Source: Verrucomicrobiales bacterium (GTDB taxonomy: Bacteria > Verrucomicrobiota > Verrucomicrobiia > Verrucomicrobiales > DEV007). Taken from it: 64,000 nucleotides of DNA. Location: the NCBI GenBank assembly GCA_029213195.1, contig JARGNI010000007.1:113878-177877 (forward strand). The letters are read 5' to 3'. The notes below the pieces were generated by a model that had not been told where the DNA came from, did not search any database, and saw only the letters and a program-made list of their open reading frames with translations. This document shows, in pieces, positions 35,840-44,740 of this stretch; position 1 is the stretch's first letter, and the number at the start of each line of letters is the position of its first letter. The translations under genes were made by a program, and so were the position numbers.

Positions 35840-37525
35840 TTGCCCGTGCTTGCTCGACTCTCCATCGTCCTGACCCTGCTGGCGGTTGTTCTCATCGCGC
35901 CCTTCGCCCTGCGTCCCTCCTCCGATGCCGGCGGACTCGATGCTGGTGACGGCGAGAGATTGGTCATCATCACTCCCCACAACGAATCGATCCAAGCCGA
36001 GTTCAGTCGTGCTTTCGCGCTGCACATGAAAACGACGGAGGGACGAGACGTCTTCGTCGATTGGCGCCAACCGGGCGGCACCTCCGAGATCGCGAAGTTC
36101 CTGAAGTCGGAATACACGACTCGATTCGAGAACCTCTGGAAAAAGGAAACCGGGCTCCCTTTCACCCGCAACATTCGGGAGGGATTCCAGGACCGCAAGA
36201 TGGGAGACGCGCTCGAACAGGTCATTCAACAGGGTTATGTCGACGACCTGACAGGGTTGCATGAGCGAACCGAAGAAGAACTCGCAGCAATCGCGCGGGC
36301 GCTCTTCCTGCGATCTTCCATCGGCGTGGGAATCGATCTCTTTTTCGGGGGAGGAGCCTACGACTTCTCCCGCCAGGCCAGTATCGGAACCCTGGTGGCG
36401 AAAGACGACTCTGGAGAATTCGGTCCAGGTGCCCTCTCCGCAAAGCGCCCGGGCTGGTTCGGCGACGCGATCATGCCCGAGTCGGTTTCCGGAGAGCCGT
36501 TCCGCGACGAGGAGTTCCGCTGGGTCGGCACGGTCTTGTCCTCCTTCGGCATCGTCTACAACGAAGATGTTCTCGAGCGGGTTGGATTCGAGCGCCCCCT
36601 TGCCCAATGGGACGACCTCGCCGATCCCCGATTCTTTGGCCAGATCGCCCTCGCCGATCCCACCAAGTCCGGTTCCACCACGAAAGCCTTCGAGATGTTG
36701 ATCCAGGAACAGATCCAGCGACTCATGGCCAAGGGAGGTCTCAGTGAGGACGAGGCCGTCGCGGCGGGATGGGATACCGCCATGCGAATGATCCTCAAGA
36801 TCAGCGCGAACAGCCGCTATTTTACCGATTCAGCCGCCAAGGTGCCACGCGATGTCGCACTGGGAGACGCTGCCGCCGGGATGTGCATCGACTTCTACGG
36901 GCGAACCTTCAACGAGATCTATCGCTCCGAAGACGGGGATTCTCACGTCCAGTTCGTGATGCCCGAAGGAGGGACTTCCATCGGCGCCGATCCCATCGGT
37001 ATGTTGCGAGGAGCTCCTTCGCCGGATCTCGCTCACAAGTTCATCGAGTTCGTGCTCTCGCCGGCGGGTCAGAAGCTATGGAACTACCAGGTGGGAGCAA
37101 CAGGAGGACCGCAGCGATACGCGCTCCGACGCCCCCCGATCCGTCGTGACTTCTACAACGAGGAGAATCGCCCCTTTCAAACCGACCCCGAGGTCAATCC
37201 CTATGAGATTGCGGAAAGCTTTACCTACCACCCGGAATGGACGGGCTCCCTTTTTGCTTCTCTCCGATTTGTAATCAAGGCTGCGTGCATCGATCCCCAC
37301 GAAGAGCAGCAGGCTGCCTGGGATCGTGTTCGGCATGAGAAGCCGGGCAGTCCGGGACGAATGGCGTTCGATGATATTTCTCTGATCAGCTACGACCGAG
37401 TCATGGAGAGAATCGCGCCTGCTCTCGGGAAAAAGAACAAGGTGATCGAGATCTCGTTGGCTCGAGAAATTTCCTCGGCTTTTCGCAAGCACTACGAAAG
37501 CATCGTCCACGGTCCTGAATCATGA
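35840..37525 (+). CDS. ABC transporter extracellular binding protein, enlarged, ferric-iron type
   Basis: 561 residues, larger than usual FbpA/AfuA proteins of about 340. The N-terminus is a hydrophobic segment (LARLSIVLTLLAVVLIAPFAL over residues 4-24) serving as signal or anchor, without a lipobox Cys. A type 2 periplasmic binding fold follows: ERLVIITPHNESIQAEF near 43-60 and SFGIVYNEDVLER, WDDLADPRFFGQIALADPTKSG around 230-280. Residues about 80-160 and the last 110 or so look like added segments. The start is TTG at 35840, directly after the ATPase stop, or GTG at 35846. It overlaps the permease ATG by four bases. Iron is the likely but unproven substrate. Confidence 0.87.
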   Translation: MPVLARLSIVLTLLAVVLIAPFALRPSSDAGGLDAGDGERLVIITPHNESIQAEFSRAFALHMKTTEGRDVFVDWRQPGGTSEIAKFLKSEYTTRFENLWKKETGLPFTRNIREGFQDRKMGDALEQVIQQGYVDDLTGLHERTEEELAAIARALFLRSSIGVGIDLFFGGGAYDFSRQASIGTLVAKDDSGEFGPGALSAKRPGWFGDAIMPESVSGEPFRDEEFRWVGTVLSSFGIVYNEDVLERVGFERPLAQWDDLADPRFFGQIALADPTKSGSTTKAFEMLIQEQIQRLMAKGGLSEDEAVAAGWDTAMRMILKISANSRYFTDSAAKVPRDVALGDAAAGMCIDFYGRTFNEIYRSEDGDSHVQFVMPEGGTSIGADPIGMLRGAPSPDLAHKFIEFVLSPAGQKLWNYQVGATGGPQRYALRRPPIRRDFYNEENRPFQTDPEVNPYEIAESFTYHPEWTGSLFASLRFVIKAACIDPHEEQQAAWDRVRHEKPGSPGRMAFDDISLISYDRVMERIAPALGKKNKVIEISLAREISSAFRKHYESIVHGPES

Positions 37526-39216
37526 ATCGCTCGCTCGCTCTCACGATCTATGGACTGACCGCGCTGTTCTTTGCGTTATTCTTCGTCTATCCAATCTTCC
37601 ACACGGTCCAGGAGGCCTTTGTTTCGGTCGATGGGGGGGTCACTGCCGCCTACATTCTCGAGATCTTCAAGAATCCCGTCTATGTCGAGGGGCTGCTCAA
37701 CTCCTTTTACATGGGGCTTTTCACAACCTTGCTCTGCCTCGTCATCGCGATCCCCCTGGCACTGATCTCGAATACCTGGGATTTTCGGGGGAAGGAAATC
37801 CTCAACTCCCTGGTCCTCATCCCGCTCATCCTCCCTCCCTTTGTCGGGGCTCTTGGGGTCAAGCAGTTGCTGGGGCAGGCAGGAGTTCTCAACTCTGCCC
37901 TGATCGAACTCGGGCTCATGAGCGCGGAGGCACCCTTCGACTGGCTTGGCGAAGGCCGACTCTTTGGCGTCGTCCTCATGAATGCCCTGCATCTCTATCC
38001 CATCGCCTATCTCAACGTGTCCGCGGCTCTCGCGAATGTCGATCCGGCCATGGAAGAAGCGGCCGAGAATCTGGGATGTCACGGATTCCGAAGACTCTGG
38101 AAGATCACTTTCCCGCTGATCATGCCCGGGCTTTTTGCAGGAGCCACGATCATTTTCATCTGGTCGTTTACCGAACTGGGCGTGCCGCTCATCTTTGATT
38201 TCACCCGGGTCACCTCCGTCCAGATTTTTGATGGGATCAAGGATCTCAGTGGCAACCCCTTTCCCTATGCCCTCGTCGTTGTCATGCTGGTGGCGACGGT
38301 AATCTTCTACCTCCTCGGCAAATGGTTCTTTGGAAAGGAGATCTCTGCCAGTTCGGGACGAGCAGCGACGGGACGGGCCCTCCGCAAGGCGCCGCCTCTC
38401 GTTTCCGCTCTCTGCGCGGGAGCGTTTCTCCTCGTCACCGGGCTCGCGGTGCTCCCCCATCTCGGCGTCATCCTGCTTTCCGTTTCCGGCCAGTGGTATG
38501 GGACGATCCTTCCCGACTCTCTTACCGGCCAGCACTACATCGATGCCCTCGGTCATCCGCTGACCCTGAACTCGATCGGCAATTCGTTGAAGTATTCTTC
38601 TCTCGCGACATTGACCAATGTCATTCTCGGGATCGGCATCGCCTATGTCGTCGTTCGGACCAAGCTCCCCGGACGCCAGTTTCTCGATGCCATGGCCATG
38701 CTCCCCCTGGCTGTCCCAGGCCTCGTCCTCGCCTTTGGCTATCTCGCAATGACCCGGGAAGGCCAGCCCTTCGATTTTCTCATTCTCGGGGAAAACCCTA
38801 TCCTGATTCTCGTGATTGCTTACGCAGTACGGCGGCTCCCCTATGTCGTTCGCTCGGCCGCTGCCGGATTCCAGCAGACCAGTGTCACCCTGGAGGAAGC
38901 CGCCCAGAACCTGGGTTGCCCTCCGCTCAAGGCCCTCGGCAAAGTGACCCTGCCGCTCATCGCCGCCAATCTCATCGCGGGAGGTCTCCTAGCCTTTTCT
39001 TTCGCCATGCTGGAAGTATCGGACTCGCTCATTCTCGCGGAACAGCAGCAGCATTTCCCAATCACCAAGGCGATCTATGCGCTTGTCTCCTCCCTTGGCA
39101 CCGGCCCCCACCTTGCCTCGGCGCTGGGAGTCTGGTCCATGGCCTTCCTCGCCGTAACGATCACGGGAGCAGGCCTCATCCTCGGCAAGAAAATGGGGGC
39201 CTTGTTCCGAGTGTAA
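37522..39216 (+). CDS. ABC transporter permease, two fused permease units (FbpB-like)
   Basis: 564 residues with about twelve membrane helices made of two binding-protein-dependent transport permease halves. Each half carries an EAA loop that docks on the ATPase: EEAAENLGCHGFRRLWKIT near residue 178 and EEAAQNLGCPPLKALGKVT near residue 458. Fused permeases of this form occur in ferric iron (FbpB/AfuB) and related importers. Overlap with the binding protein gene (ATGA) and the ATPase gene just upstream complete the three-component importer. No Fur-box was recognised upstream of the operon. Confidence 0.93.
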   Translation: MNRSLALTIYGLTALFFALFFVYPIFHTVQEAFVSVDGGVTAAYILEIFKNPVYVEGLLNSFYMGLFTTLLCLVIAIPLALISNTWDFRGKEILNSLVLIPLILPPFVGALGVKQLLGQAGVLNSALIELGLMSAEAPFDWLGEGRLFGVVLMNALHLYPIAYLNVSAALANVDPAMEEAAENLGCHGFRRLWKITFPLIMPGLFAGATIIFIWSFTELGVPLIFDFTRVTSVQIFDGIKDLSGNPFPYALVVVMLVATVIFYLLGKWFFGKEISASSGRAATGRALRKAPPLVSALCAGAFLLVTGLAVLPHLGVILLSVSGQWYGTILPDSLTGQHYIDALGHPLTLNSIGNSLKYSSLATLTNVILGIGIAYVVVRTKLPGRQFLDAMAMLPLAVPGLVLAFGYLAMTREGQPFDFLILGENPILILVIAYAVRRLPYVVRSAAAGFQQTSVTLEEAAQNLGCPPLKALGKVTLPLIAANLIAGGLLAFSFAMLEVSDSLILAEQQQHFPITKAIYALVSSLGTGPHLASALGVWSMAFLAVTITGAGLILGKKMGALFRV

Positions 39217-39237
39217 GAGAGAATTAATATTATAATA

Positions 39238-39265
39238 TTGACAATTATTATAATTTTCATAAACT
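39238..39265 (+). promoter_or_regulatory. putative sigma70-type promoter upstream of the small exported protein
   Basis: TTGACA at 39238-39243, then a 16-base AT-rich spacer and TAAACT at 39260-39265, within an unusually AT-rich patch (39217-39262). It would drive the small gene at 39298. Confidence 0.5.
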
Positions 39266-39297
39266 AGTGATGTCCAGATGGTTTGGACTTCACCCTT

Positions 39298-39582
39298 ATG
39301 AAGATTGCCTTATTCTCTTTTTTGTCCGTGAGCAGCGTCCTGCTCGCTGCGGCACTCCAAGCAGAAGAAAGCGCCAAGCCGCTCGCACCGGTTCCCTCTT
39401 ACTGGGATGCATCCCATTGGGAAAAGGGAAGCCCGGAAAGCTTCTGGAAGAAAACCGATCCCTCTCCAGCTGATCGAGAACCCACCCGGCGCAAAGCAGC
39501 TCCTCAGCCGACTTCTCCTTCTGGGAAGAATTCCAGCGCCCACCACTCCCCTCGCTTTTTAGACAGACAGACCGAGAAATAG
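39298..39582 (+). CDS. small exported protein of unknown function
   Basis: 94 residues from the ATG at 39298. Residues 1-21 make a clean signal peptide (MKIALFSFLSVSSVLLAAAL, cut after QA). The mature part is short, polar and proline- and tryptophan-containing: PSYWDASHWEKGSPESFWKK at about 35-54, then a basic, disordered-looking tail. I recognise no family. The gene has a plausible promoter at 39238 and its own strong terminator at 39643, which makes it an independent unit inserted between the ABC operon and rpoA. Confidence 0.6.
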   Translation: MKIALFSFLSVSSVLLAAALQAEESAKPLAPVPSYWDASHWEKGSPESFWKKTDPSPADREPTRRKAAPQPTSPSGKNSSAHHSPRFLDRQTEK

Positions 39583-39642
39583 CCAAAGATCGCTCTTCGA
39601 ATGCCGCAACTTCGGCTTCGATTCGATCCCCAGCTCTGGAAG

Positions 39643-39670
39643 GCCCTTGCAGTTCGCTGCAAGGGCTTTT
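39643..39670 (+). terminator. Rho-independent terminator with UUCG tetraloop
   Basis: Perfect ten-base stem GCCCTTGCAG/CTGCAAGGGC closed by TTCG and followed by TTTT. It isolates rpoA transcription from the small gene upstream. Confidence 0.9.
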
Positions 39671-39871
39671 CTCTGGTCTGGCGGCGCACGAGTCCCTTCC
39701 CGCGAACGCATCTTGAAAAGCAAGGAGGAGGAAGCCCGGAAATTCCGGTTTACTTTCTCTCAAAAAGACGCATATTCCGCGCCCGAGCGTTTATCCACTG
39801 CCGTCGGTCCTCAGGTATTCATTCGAAGGTCTACGCTCTACTCGAGGGAAACCCGGCAACCCCACTACTAC

Positions 39872-40948
39872 ATGGCAACATCACTAGCTCCGTTTGAAGT
39901 CCCAGAACGTCTCGTAAAAGACGAAGATACCGCAACCGACACCTACGCCAAATTCACGGCAGAGCCTTTCGAGGCAGGTTTCGGTCACACCGTAGGCAAC
40001 AGCCTCCGACGTGTTCTCCTCTCCTCTCTCGAGGGAGCCTCCATCACTTCCGTCCGTATCGCCGGAGCTCAGCACGAGTTTGCCTCTCTTCCCGGTGTCG
40101 TCGAAGACGTCACCGAGATTGTCCTCAATCTCAAGCAGATCAAGTTCAAGCACTTCGAGGACAAGGATCCTGCCACCCTTTCTCTCACCGTCGACAAGGC
40201 CGGTGCCGTTACTGCTGGAGATATCCAGGAGATCGCTCAATACGAGATCGTCAACAAGGACCAGCACATCTGCACCCTCGACCGGAACACCAAGTTCTCT
40301 CTCGAAATGGAAGTGCGTGTCGGACGTGGTTTCAATACCTCGGAAGACAACAAGCACCCGGACATGCCCATCGGCGTGATCCCCATCGATTCCATCTTCT
40401 CGCCCGTTCGCCGGGTCAAGTATGCCGTTCAGAACACTCGTGTCGGACAGCGCACCGACTACGACAAGGTCATTCTCGAAGTCTGGACCGACGGCCGCAT
40501 GGAGCCGCACGATGCCCTCCTGCAGGCTTCGGCCATCCTTCGCCACCACCTCGACGTCTTCGTCAACTACGACGACGATGCGATCCTCATCGAAGATCGC
40601 CCCGAGACACAGAGCGAAGAGAATGCCGAGCTCAAGAAGCTTCTCAACATGAGCGTCAACGAGATCGAGCTTTCGGTCCGTGCTGCCAACTGTCTCAACA
40701 ACGCCAATATCACGACCGTGGGTCAACTGGCCATGAAGTCCGAAGCCGAGATGCTCAAGTATCGGAACTTCGGAAAGAAATCTCTCAACGAGATCAAGGA
40801 CAAGCTCCACGAGCTTGGCCTGTCTCTTGGAATGCAGATCGACCCGAGTCTTCTCGAGCAGCCGTTCACCGCGACCCTCCTCGGGGGTGACCGTGGCGCC
40901 GAAGGTCCTGGTCTCGCTGCCCTTATCGCTCAAAACATCAACGACTGA
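39872..40948 (+). CDS. rpoA: DNA-directed RNA polymerase alpha subunit
   Basis: 358 residues from the ATG at 39872. The N-terminal assembly domain shows EPFEAGFGHTVGNSLRRVLLSSLEGASI split over residues 30-57; the C-terminal domain (about 255-325) has VRAANCLNNANITTVGQL and FGKKSLNEIKDKLHELGL for DNA and activator contact. The length exceeds the E. coli subunit by about 30 residues, from a C-terminal tail rich in Gly and Ala. In-frame codons extend upstream to 39647 but run through the preceding terminator and match nothing, so they were excluded. Followed by rplQ. Confidence 0.97.
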   Translation: MATSLAPFEVPERLVKDEDTATDTYAKFTAEPFEAGFGHTVGNSLRRVLLSSLEGASITSVRIAGAQHEFASLPGVVEDVTEIVLNLKQIKFKHFEDKDPATLSLTVDKAGAVTAGDIQEIAQYEIVNKDQHICTLDRNTKFSLEMEVRVGRGFNTSEDNKHPDMPIGVIPIDSIFSPVRRVKYAVQNTRVGQRTDYDKVILEVWTDGRMEPHDALLQASAILRHHLDVFVNYDDDAILIEDRPETQSEENAELKKLLNMSVNEIELSVRAANCLNNANITTVGQLAMKSEAEMLKYRNFGKKSLNEIKDKLHELGLSLGMQIDPSLLEQPFTATLLGGDRGAEGPGLAALIAQNIND

Positions 40949-41017
40949 TCCACTCGGCAGATTCCTTCCTGATCGGAGACCTTCTCCGATCGAACCTGCC
41001 CTTTCCTATCCACTCCG

Positions 41018-41419
41018 ATGAGACATCGAAGCAAAACCGTAAAACTTCAGCGCGACAAGGCCCATCGCGAAGCCCTGCTTCGCAACCTTGCCAGCAGCCT
41101 GATCGAACATCGTCAGATCCGCACGACCCTTGGGAAGGCCAAGGCTCTTCGTCCATTCGTCGAAAAGCTGGTCACCCTCGGGAAAAAGAACACCCTTCAC
41201 AGCCGTCGCCGGGCGCTTTCCCTCCTCGGGAGCAACCAGCTCGCGCAGCGCAGTGTTAAAGTGCTCTTCGACGATATCGCGACAGCTAGCGCCGACCGCC
41301 AGGGTGGTTACACCCGAATCATCAAGCTCGGTCAGCGTCGCTCGGACTCTGCCCCCATGGCGCTGATCGAGTTCGTCGACATCGCCGTCCCAGCTGGTGA
41401 CGCAGAAGAGGAGAGCTAG
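41018..41419 (+). CDS. rplQ: 50S ribosomal protein L17
   Basis: 133 residues; MRHRSKTVKLQRDKAHREAL and LLRNLASSLIEHRQIRTTLGKAK over residues 1-45 are diagnostic, as is the GGYTRIIKLGQRRSDSAPMA end of the core. L17 lies near the exit tunnel of the large subunit. A 15-residue acidic tail (GDAEEES) is common in this phylum. It follows rpoA by 69 bases and ends the transcript at a strong terminator. Confidence 0.97.
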   Translation: MRHRSKTVKLQRDKAHREALLRNLASSLIEHRQIRTTLGKAKALRPFVEKLVTLGKKNTLHSRRRALSLLGSNQLAQRSVKVLFDDIATASADRQGGYTRIIKLGQRRSDSAPMALIEFVDIAVPAGDAEEES

Positions 41420-41466
41420 AGCGAGCCTCGTCTTTTCCGGGCTCGACTCGGAAATACTTTTCCAAG

Positions 41467-41497
41467 AACCGCATCCGGAAACGGGTGCGGTTTTTTT
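41467..41497 (+). terminator. Rho-independent terminator after rplQ
   Basis: Ten-pair stem AACCGCATCC/GGGTGCGGTT (one T-G pair) with a six-base loop, then a run of T. Confidence 0.9.
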
Positions 41498-41594
41498 GGA
41501 TACGCTCGAAATCGGCACTTCCCGGAAACGCTTCAAGTCGATCGCAAGACCGGATGGGTTTGCATCCTGGGGGTCAATCCTTCACCCTGTCTCC

Positions 41595-41837
41595 ATGGAC
41601 TCGACAGAAATACAATCTTTCCTCGGCTGGTGCACTCTCCTCAATGCCGCCATCCTCATTCTCTCGACAGCAGGTTTGCTCGGTTGCCGATCCATGGTCA
41701 CAAAGATCCATGGCAAGTTGCTGGGTCTGGATGAAGACAGCCTCCAGAAAGCCTATTTCCAGTATCTCGCCCAGTTCAAGATCGCGGTCCTTGTCTTCAA
41801 CCTCGTTCCCTACCTCGCATTGCGAATCGTGAACTGA
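41595..41837 (+). CDS. DUF6868 small membrane protein
   Basis: 80 residues from the ATG at 41595. The sequence MDSTEIQSFLGWCTLLN begins a first membrane helix (about 10-32); KIHGKLLGLDEDSLQKAYF forms the middle; and KIAVLVFNLVPYLALRI the second helix, matching DUF6868 proteins of marine bacteria. Function unknown. A terminator just upstream means it needs its own promoter, which would lie in 41498-41594. The in-frame extension to 41397 runs through the rplQ terminator and is rejected. Confidence 0.82.
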   Translation: MDSTEIQSFLGWCTLLNAAILILSTAGLLGCRSMVTKIHGKLLGLDEDSLQKAYFQYLAQFKIAVLVFNLVPYLALRIVN

Positions 41838-41887
41838 CACCGGAAAGAAGTCTTGTTGCCAGCTATCTGATGCGACAACCTCGCGGG

Positions 41888-42217
41888 ATGAAAGCGCTCC
41901 TTCTTTTTCTTCCCCTCTTTCTGCTGGGTTGCGAACAGCCTCAGTCTCCCTCTTCCTCCCTGGAAGACTGGGAGGGAAAGACGGTCACCGTATTCTTCGA
42001 TCGAAATTCCCTCGGAGCTTCCGGAAGCCCCATCGGTCCGAATACCACCTGGCTCAACAATACCAAGGTATCACTCAATGGGATCCTTCTCAGCGTCGCA
42101 GAGGATGGGATCGTTCTCGATAGCCAATACAAGATGAATTCTGGCGATGCTGATCTGCGCGAGTCATTCTTCTGGATCCCGACTGAATCGATTCTGACGA
42201 TCGAGTTACGTAAGTAA
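41888..42217 (+). CDS. putative lipoprotein, unknown function
   Basis: 109 residues from the ATG at 41888. A short lipoprotein signal (KALLLFLPLFLLGC, lipobox LLGC) is followed by a globular region that begins GKTVTVFFDRNSLGASGSPI and contains LLSVAEDGIVLDS and IPTESILTIEL, suggestive of a small beta barrel of the SH3 or Sm-like kind found in RNA-binding or cell-envelope proteins. No family was recognised. It ends 43 bases before the convergent HtrA-type gene. Confidence 0.65.
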   Translation: MKALLLFLPLFLLGCEQPQSPSSSLEDWEGKTVTVFFDRNSLGASGSPIGPNTTWLNNTKVSLNGILLSVAEDGIVLDSQYKMNSGDADLRESFFWIPTESILTIELRK

Positions 42218-42260
42218 TTTTCTCCGTTTGCTCAAAAGACTTATCGAGCAATCCCGCGTC

Positions 42261-44621
42261 TTACTCGCGGGGAGCCAGCGTTCCGCGAAAGATCTCCAGT
42301 CGCGAATAATCAATCCCGGGTGGGCGATGCTCAAGCAGCCAGTCCAGGTCCGCTCTTGCCCCATCCATGTTGTCGTCCTGGATTCGCAGCAAAGCCCGCT
42401 GAAACCGCTCCTGGGCCGCATTGGGCTCGATGGCAAGAAGCAACTCGATGTAGTCGGCGGCACCCCCGGGAGTTCTCCGATGATTGATTTCGATATCGAC
42501 CAGGTTTCGGAGCATTCTCACCGCAATCTCTCGCGCCGTCGCCGCCTCGAAAGCCTCCTTTCCCGGAGCTGATCCCAGTAATCCCCAGATTTCCCTCGCG
42601 GCACCAGATCGCGAAACCAGTCGCCCGCTATCGAAAACATCGACGAAAACCGTTCGGTCTTTCCCCTCCTCCTCGTAGTCGAGTCCCACCATGAACTTAC
42701 CTGGAAGAGGCGCTCCGTAAACACCCTCGATTTGAAGTCGTCGCGCCATCTCGATGAAGATCACGCTCAAGGAAATCGGGAGTCCTTCGCGATCGTCGAG
42801 GACATGGTTCACATAGCTGTTGGCATGATGATAGTATTCCGTGCGGCTGCCGTGAAACCCATTCTCCTCGAAGAGGAAGTCCCGCAAGGCTTGCACTTTC
42901 TGTTTTGCACCAGCCTCCAGCGCGTGCTTCTCCAAATGCTCTCGAGCATCGGAAACGAGTCGGGAGAAGGACCTACGATAGTGATCCAGATCAAGTTCGA
43001 CATCGTCGATCCGGGCCAGCTGCAGACCAATCTCGAAAAGATCGATTTCGGTTTCGGGACGGTCGAGAGCCATCGTCAGCTCGTTGATGACCACCTGCCG
43101 ATGGACCTGGGACTCCAAGGTTCGTAGTTTGTCAGCCAATGCCTCCAACTCATCGGCTCGCTCGAGAAGAAGTTGCCGGCCTTTGCCTCCTTCGTGACTG
43201 AGCTCGGCGAGAGTATCCTCCACATTCTCTTCCTCGAGAAACTGCGCGATCCTCTCGCTGAGGCGTTTCCGATCTTCTGCCGACATCTTTTCGACACCGA
43301 TTTCTTTCGCGACCTGGAATCCTCGGAAATCGGCTTTGGTGTTTCGAAATTTGCAGAGACCGACCTTTCCACCTCGCAGTCCCTCATCCGTGATCGAGAA
43401 AAGCTGCTCATCATTGACCCAGCCGGTGATCGTTTCTTTCTCGACCCGGACGCGTAACTCGTTCCACTCCCCCGGGAGATACGAAGGAGCCTCCAACTGC
43501 TCGAGGATGGACCAGGAATACACATCCGCTCCCTCAAAACGAGTCAGTCGTATTTTTCCTCCACTAGGGTAAAAACCGTAGTGCTTGTCCCCGCCATCAG
43601 CCGCAAAGGCGAGTCCTGCAGCTCCGGATTCATCGTCGAGACGCACCCTCACCGCCACCTCGTAGGGTTCTTGGGGCACCTCCCGGGTTGAAAGACAAAG
43701 GGCTCGCCCTCCGAATCCGTCTCCCATCTGGCGAGCCGTAATGACTCCACCGCGCTGGCTCCACTCGGCCCCCATGACCTCCGTCCATTGCCGCTTGTCG
43801 AGCACCCCGATCGTGCGCCAGCGGGACATGAGGACCGGGTTCGGTTTGTCGAGAATCGCTTTCAAGTCGCTACTCAATACCGCGAATCCCAAATTCTCGG
43901 TGACTCGGTGACGCAGGGTTACGACACCGAGCACTTCTCCATCGAGATTCAGAATCGGCCCCCCGCTGTTGCCCTGCTCGATCGGCATCGCAAGTTGCAG
44001 CATAGGATAGTCCGGAGTCTCTCCTTCTCCGATGAAACCGGGATCCAGTTTCCGGATCGCGGAGACGACCCCGGCAACAACGCTGAACTCCAGCCCCTGC
44101 GGAGCGCCAAAACCTACAATCAGTTGTCCTTGCGAGATCTTCGAAGAATCGCCAATCGACAGAGGCTCCAATTTTCTCGCCCCCGGATCGACCTTGATTA
44201 CGGCGAGATCGTAACGCCGGTCCCATGCGCGGATCTCTTCTACCGACATGACCGTGCCATCGCTCAGTTCGATCTCGATAGGGCGCCCCTCTCCGATGAC
44301 ATGGAGATTCGTCACGATGAGTCCCTTCGCATCGATGATGAAGCCGGAACCCGTCCCGCGACTTTTCCCGTCCCTCCCCAATTGCCTCACGGTCACGAGG
44401 GACGGTTTTGCCAGCTTGGTGAGTTTCTGAACCTGCCCCGGCTCCAGGAATCGGAGTTCGTTCTCCGCTTTCTCTTCCTCCTGGAGCGCTCGAAGGGCCT
44501 CGGCAGCTTCCTCGGAAAACGGATCAAACTCCTTCTCGGCCTCCTGCCCCCGACTTCCGGTGAACACCAGGGCCAAGAGAAAGACAAAGGTTAGGACGCC
44601 GGTGGGAATTCTCATGGACAA
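42261..44621 (-). CDS. three-module exported protein: HtrA-type serine protease, jelly-roll domain, SirB1/transglutaminase-like domain
   Basis: 786 residues. Signal peptide at 1-25. Residues about 60-260 are a trypsin-like S1C (HtrA/DegP) protease with the full triad: His107 in VTNLHVIG, Asp138 in YDLAVIK, Ser219 in EQGNSGGP; no PDZ domain follows. Residues about 268-440 look like a concanavalin A-type jelly roll (KHYGFYPSGGKI, GEWNELRVRVE). After a charged helical linker (445-510), residues about 515-715 match the SirB1 transglutaminase-like core 2 family: NSYVNHVLDDREGLPISLSVIFIEMARRL and DVFDSGRLVS; the last 70 residues resemble the tetratricopeptide tail of SirB1. HtrA plus SirB1 in one exported chain is unusual. 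Divergent from the FG-GAP gene. Confidence 0.88.
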   Translation of the reverse strand: MSMRIPTGVLTFVFLLALVFTGSRGQEAEKEFDPFSEEAAEALRALQEEEKAENELRFLEPGQVQKLTKLAKPSLVTVRQLGRDGKSRGTGSGFIIDAKGLIVTNLHVIGEGRPIEIELSDGTVMSVEEIRAWDRRYDLAVIKVDPGARKLEPLSIGDSSKISQGQLIVGFGAPQGLEFSVVAGVVSAIRKLDPGFIGEGETPDYPMLQLAMPIEQGNSGGPILNLDGEVLGVVTLRHRVTENLGFAVLSSDLKAILDKPNPVLMSRWRTIGVLDKRQWTEVMGAEWSQRGGVITARQMGDGFGGRALCLSTREVPQEPYEVAVRVRLDDESGAAGLAFAADGGDKHYGFYPSGGKIRLTRFEGADVYSWSILEQLEAPSYLPGEWNELRVRVEKETITGWVNDEQLFSITDEGLRGGKVGLCKFRNTKADFRGFQVAKEIGVEKMSAEDRKRLSERIAQFLEEENVEDTLAELSHEGGKGRQLLLERADELEALADKLRTLESQVHRQVVINELTMALDRPETEIDLFEIGLQLARIDDVELDLDHYRRSFSRLVSDAREHLEKHALEAGAKQKVQALRDFLFEENGFHGSRTEYYHHANSYVNHVLDDREGLPISLSVIFIEMARRLQIEGVYGAPLPGKFMVGLDYEEEGKDRTVFVDVFDSGRLVSRSGAAREIWGLLGSAPGKEAFEAATAREIAVRMLRNLVDIEINHRRTPGGAADYIELLLAIEPNAAQERFQRALLRIQDDNMDGARADLDWLLEHRPPGIDYSRLEIFRGTLAPRE

Positions 44622-44740
44622 AATCGGAAGATTGGGTGCAACCTGAAACGCGGAGTGGAATAGAAATGATTCAAGGGCATTTTTCGAAACGGACCTGCCG
44701 ACTCAATTCAACAGCCTGCCAAGATTTACTACGCCTGACA

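Noticed and set aside
39647..39871. In-frame 75-codon extension of rpoA
   Set aside because: It runs through the UUCG terminator stem and does not match the alpha subunit N-terminus.
41397..41594. In-frame 66-codon extension of the DUF6868 gene
   Set aside because: It overlaps the rplQ end and its terminator, and the family begins at the ATG at 41595.
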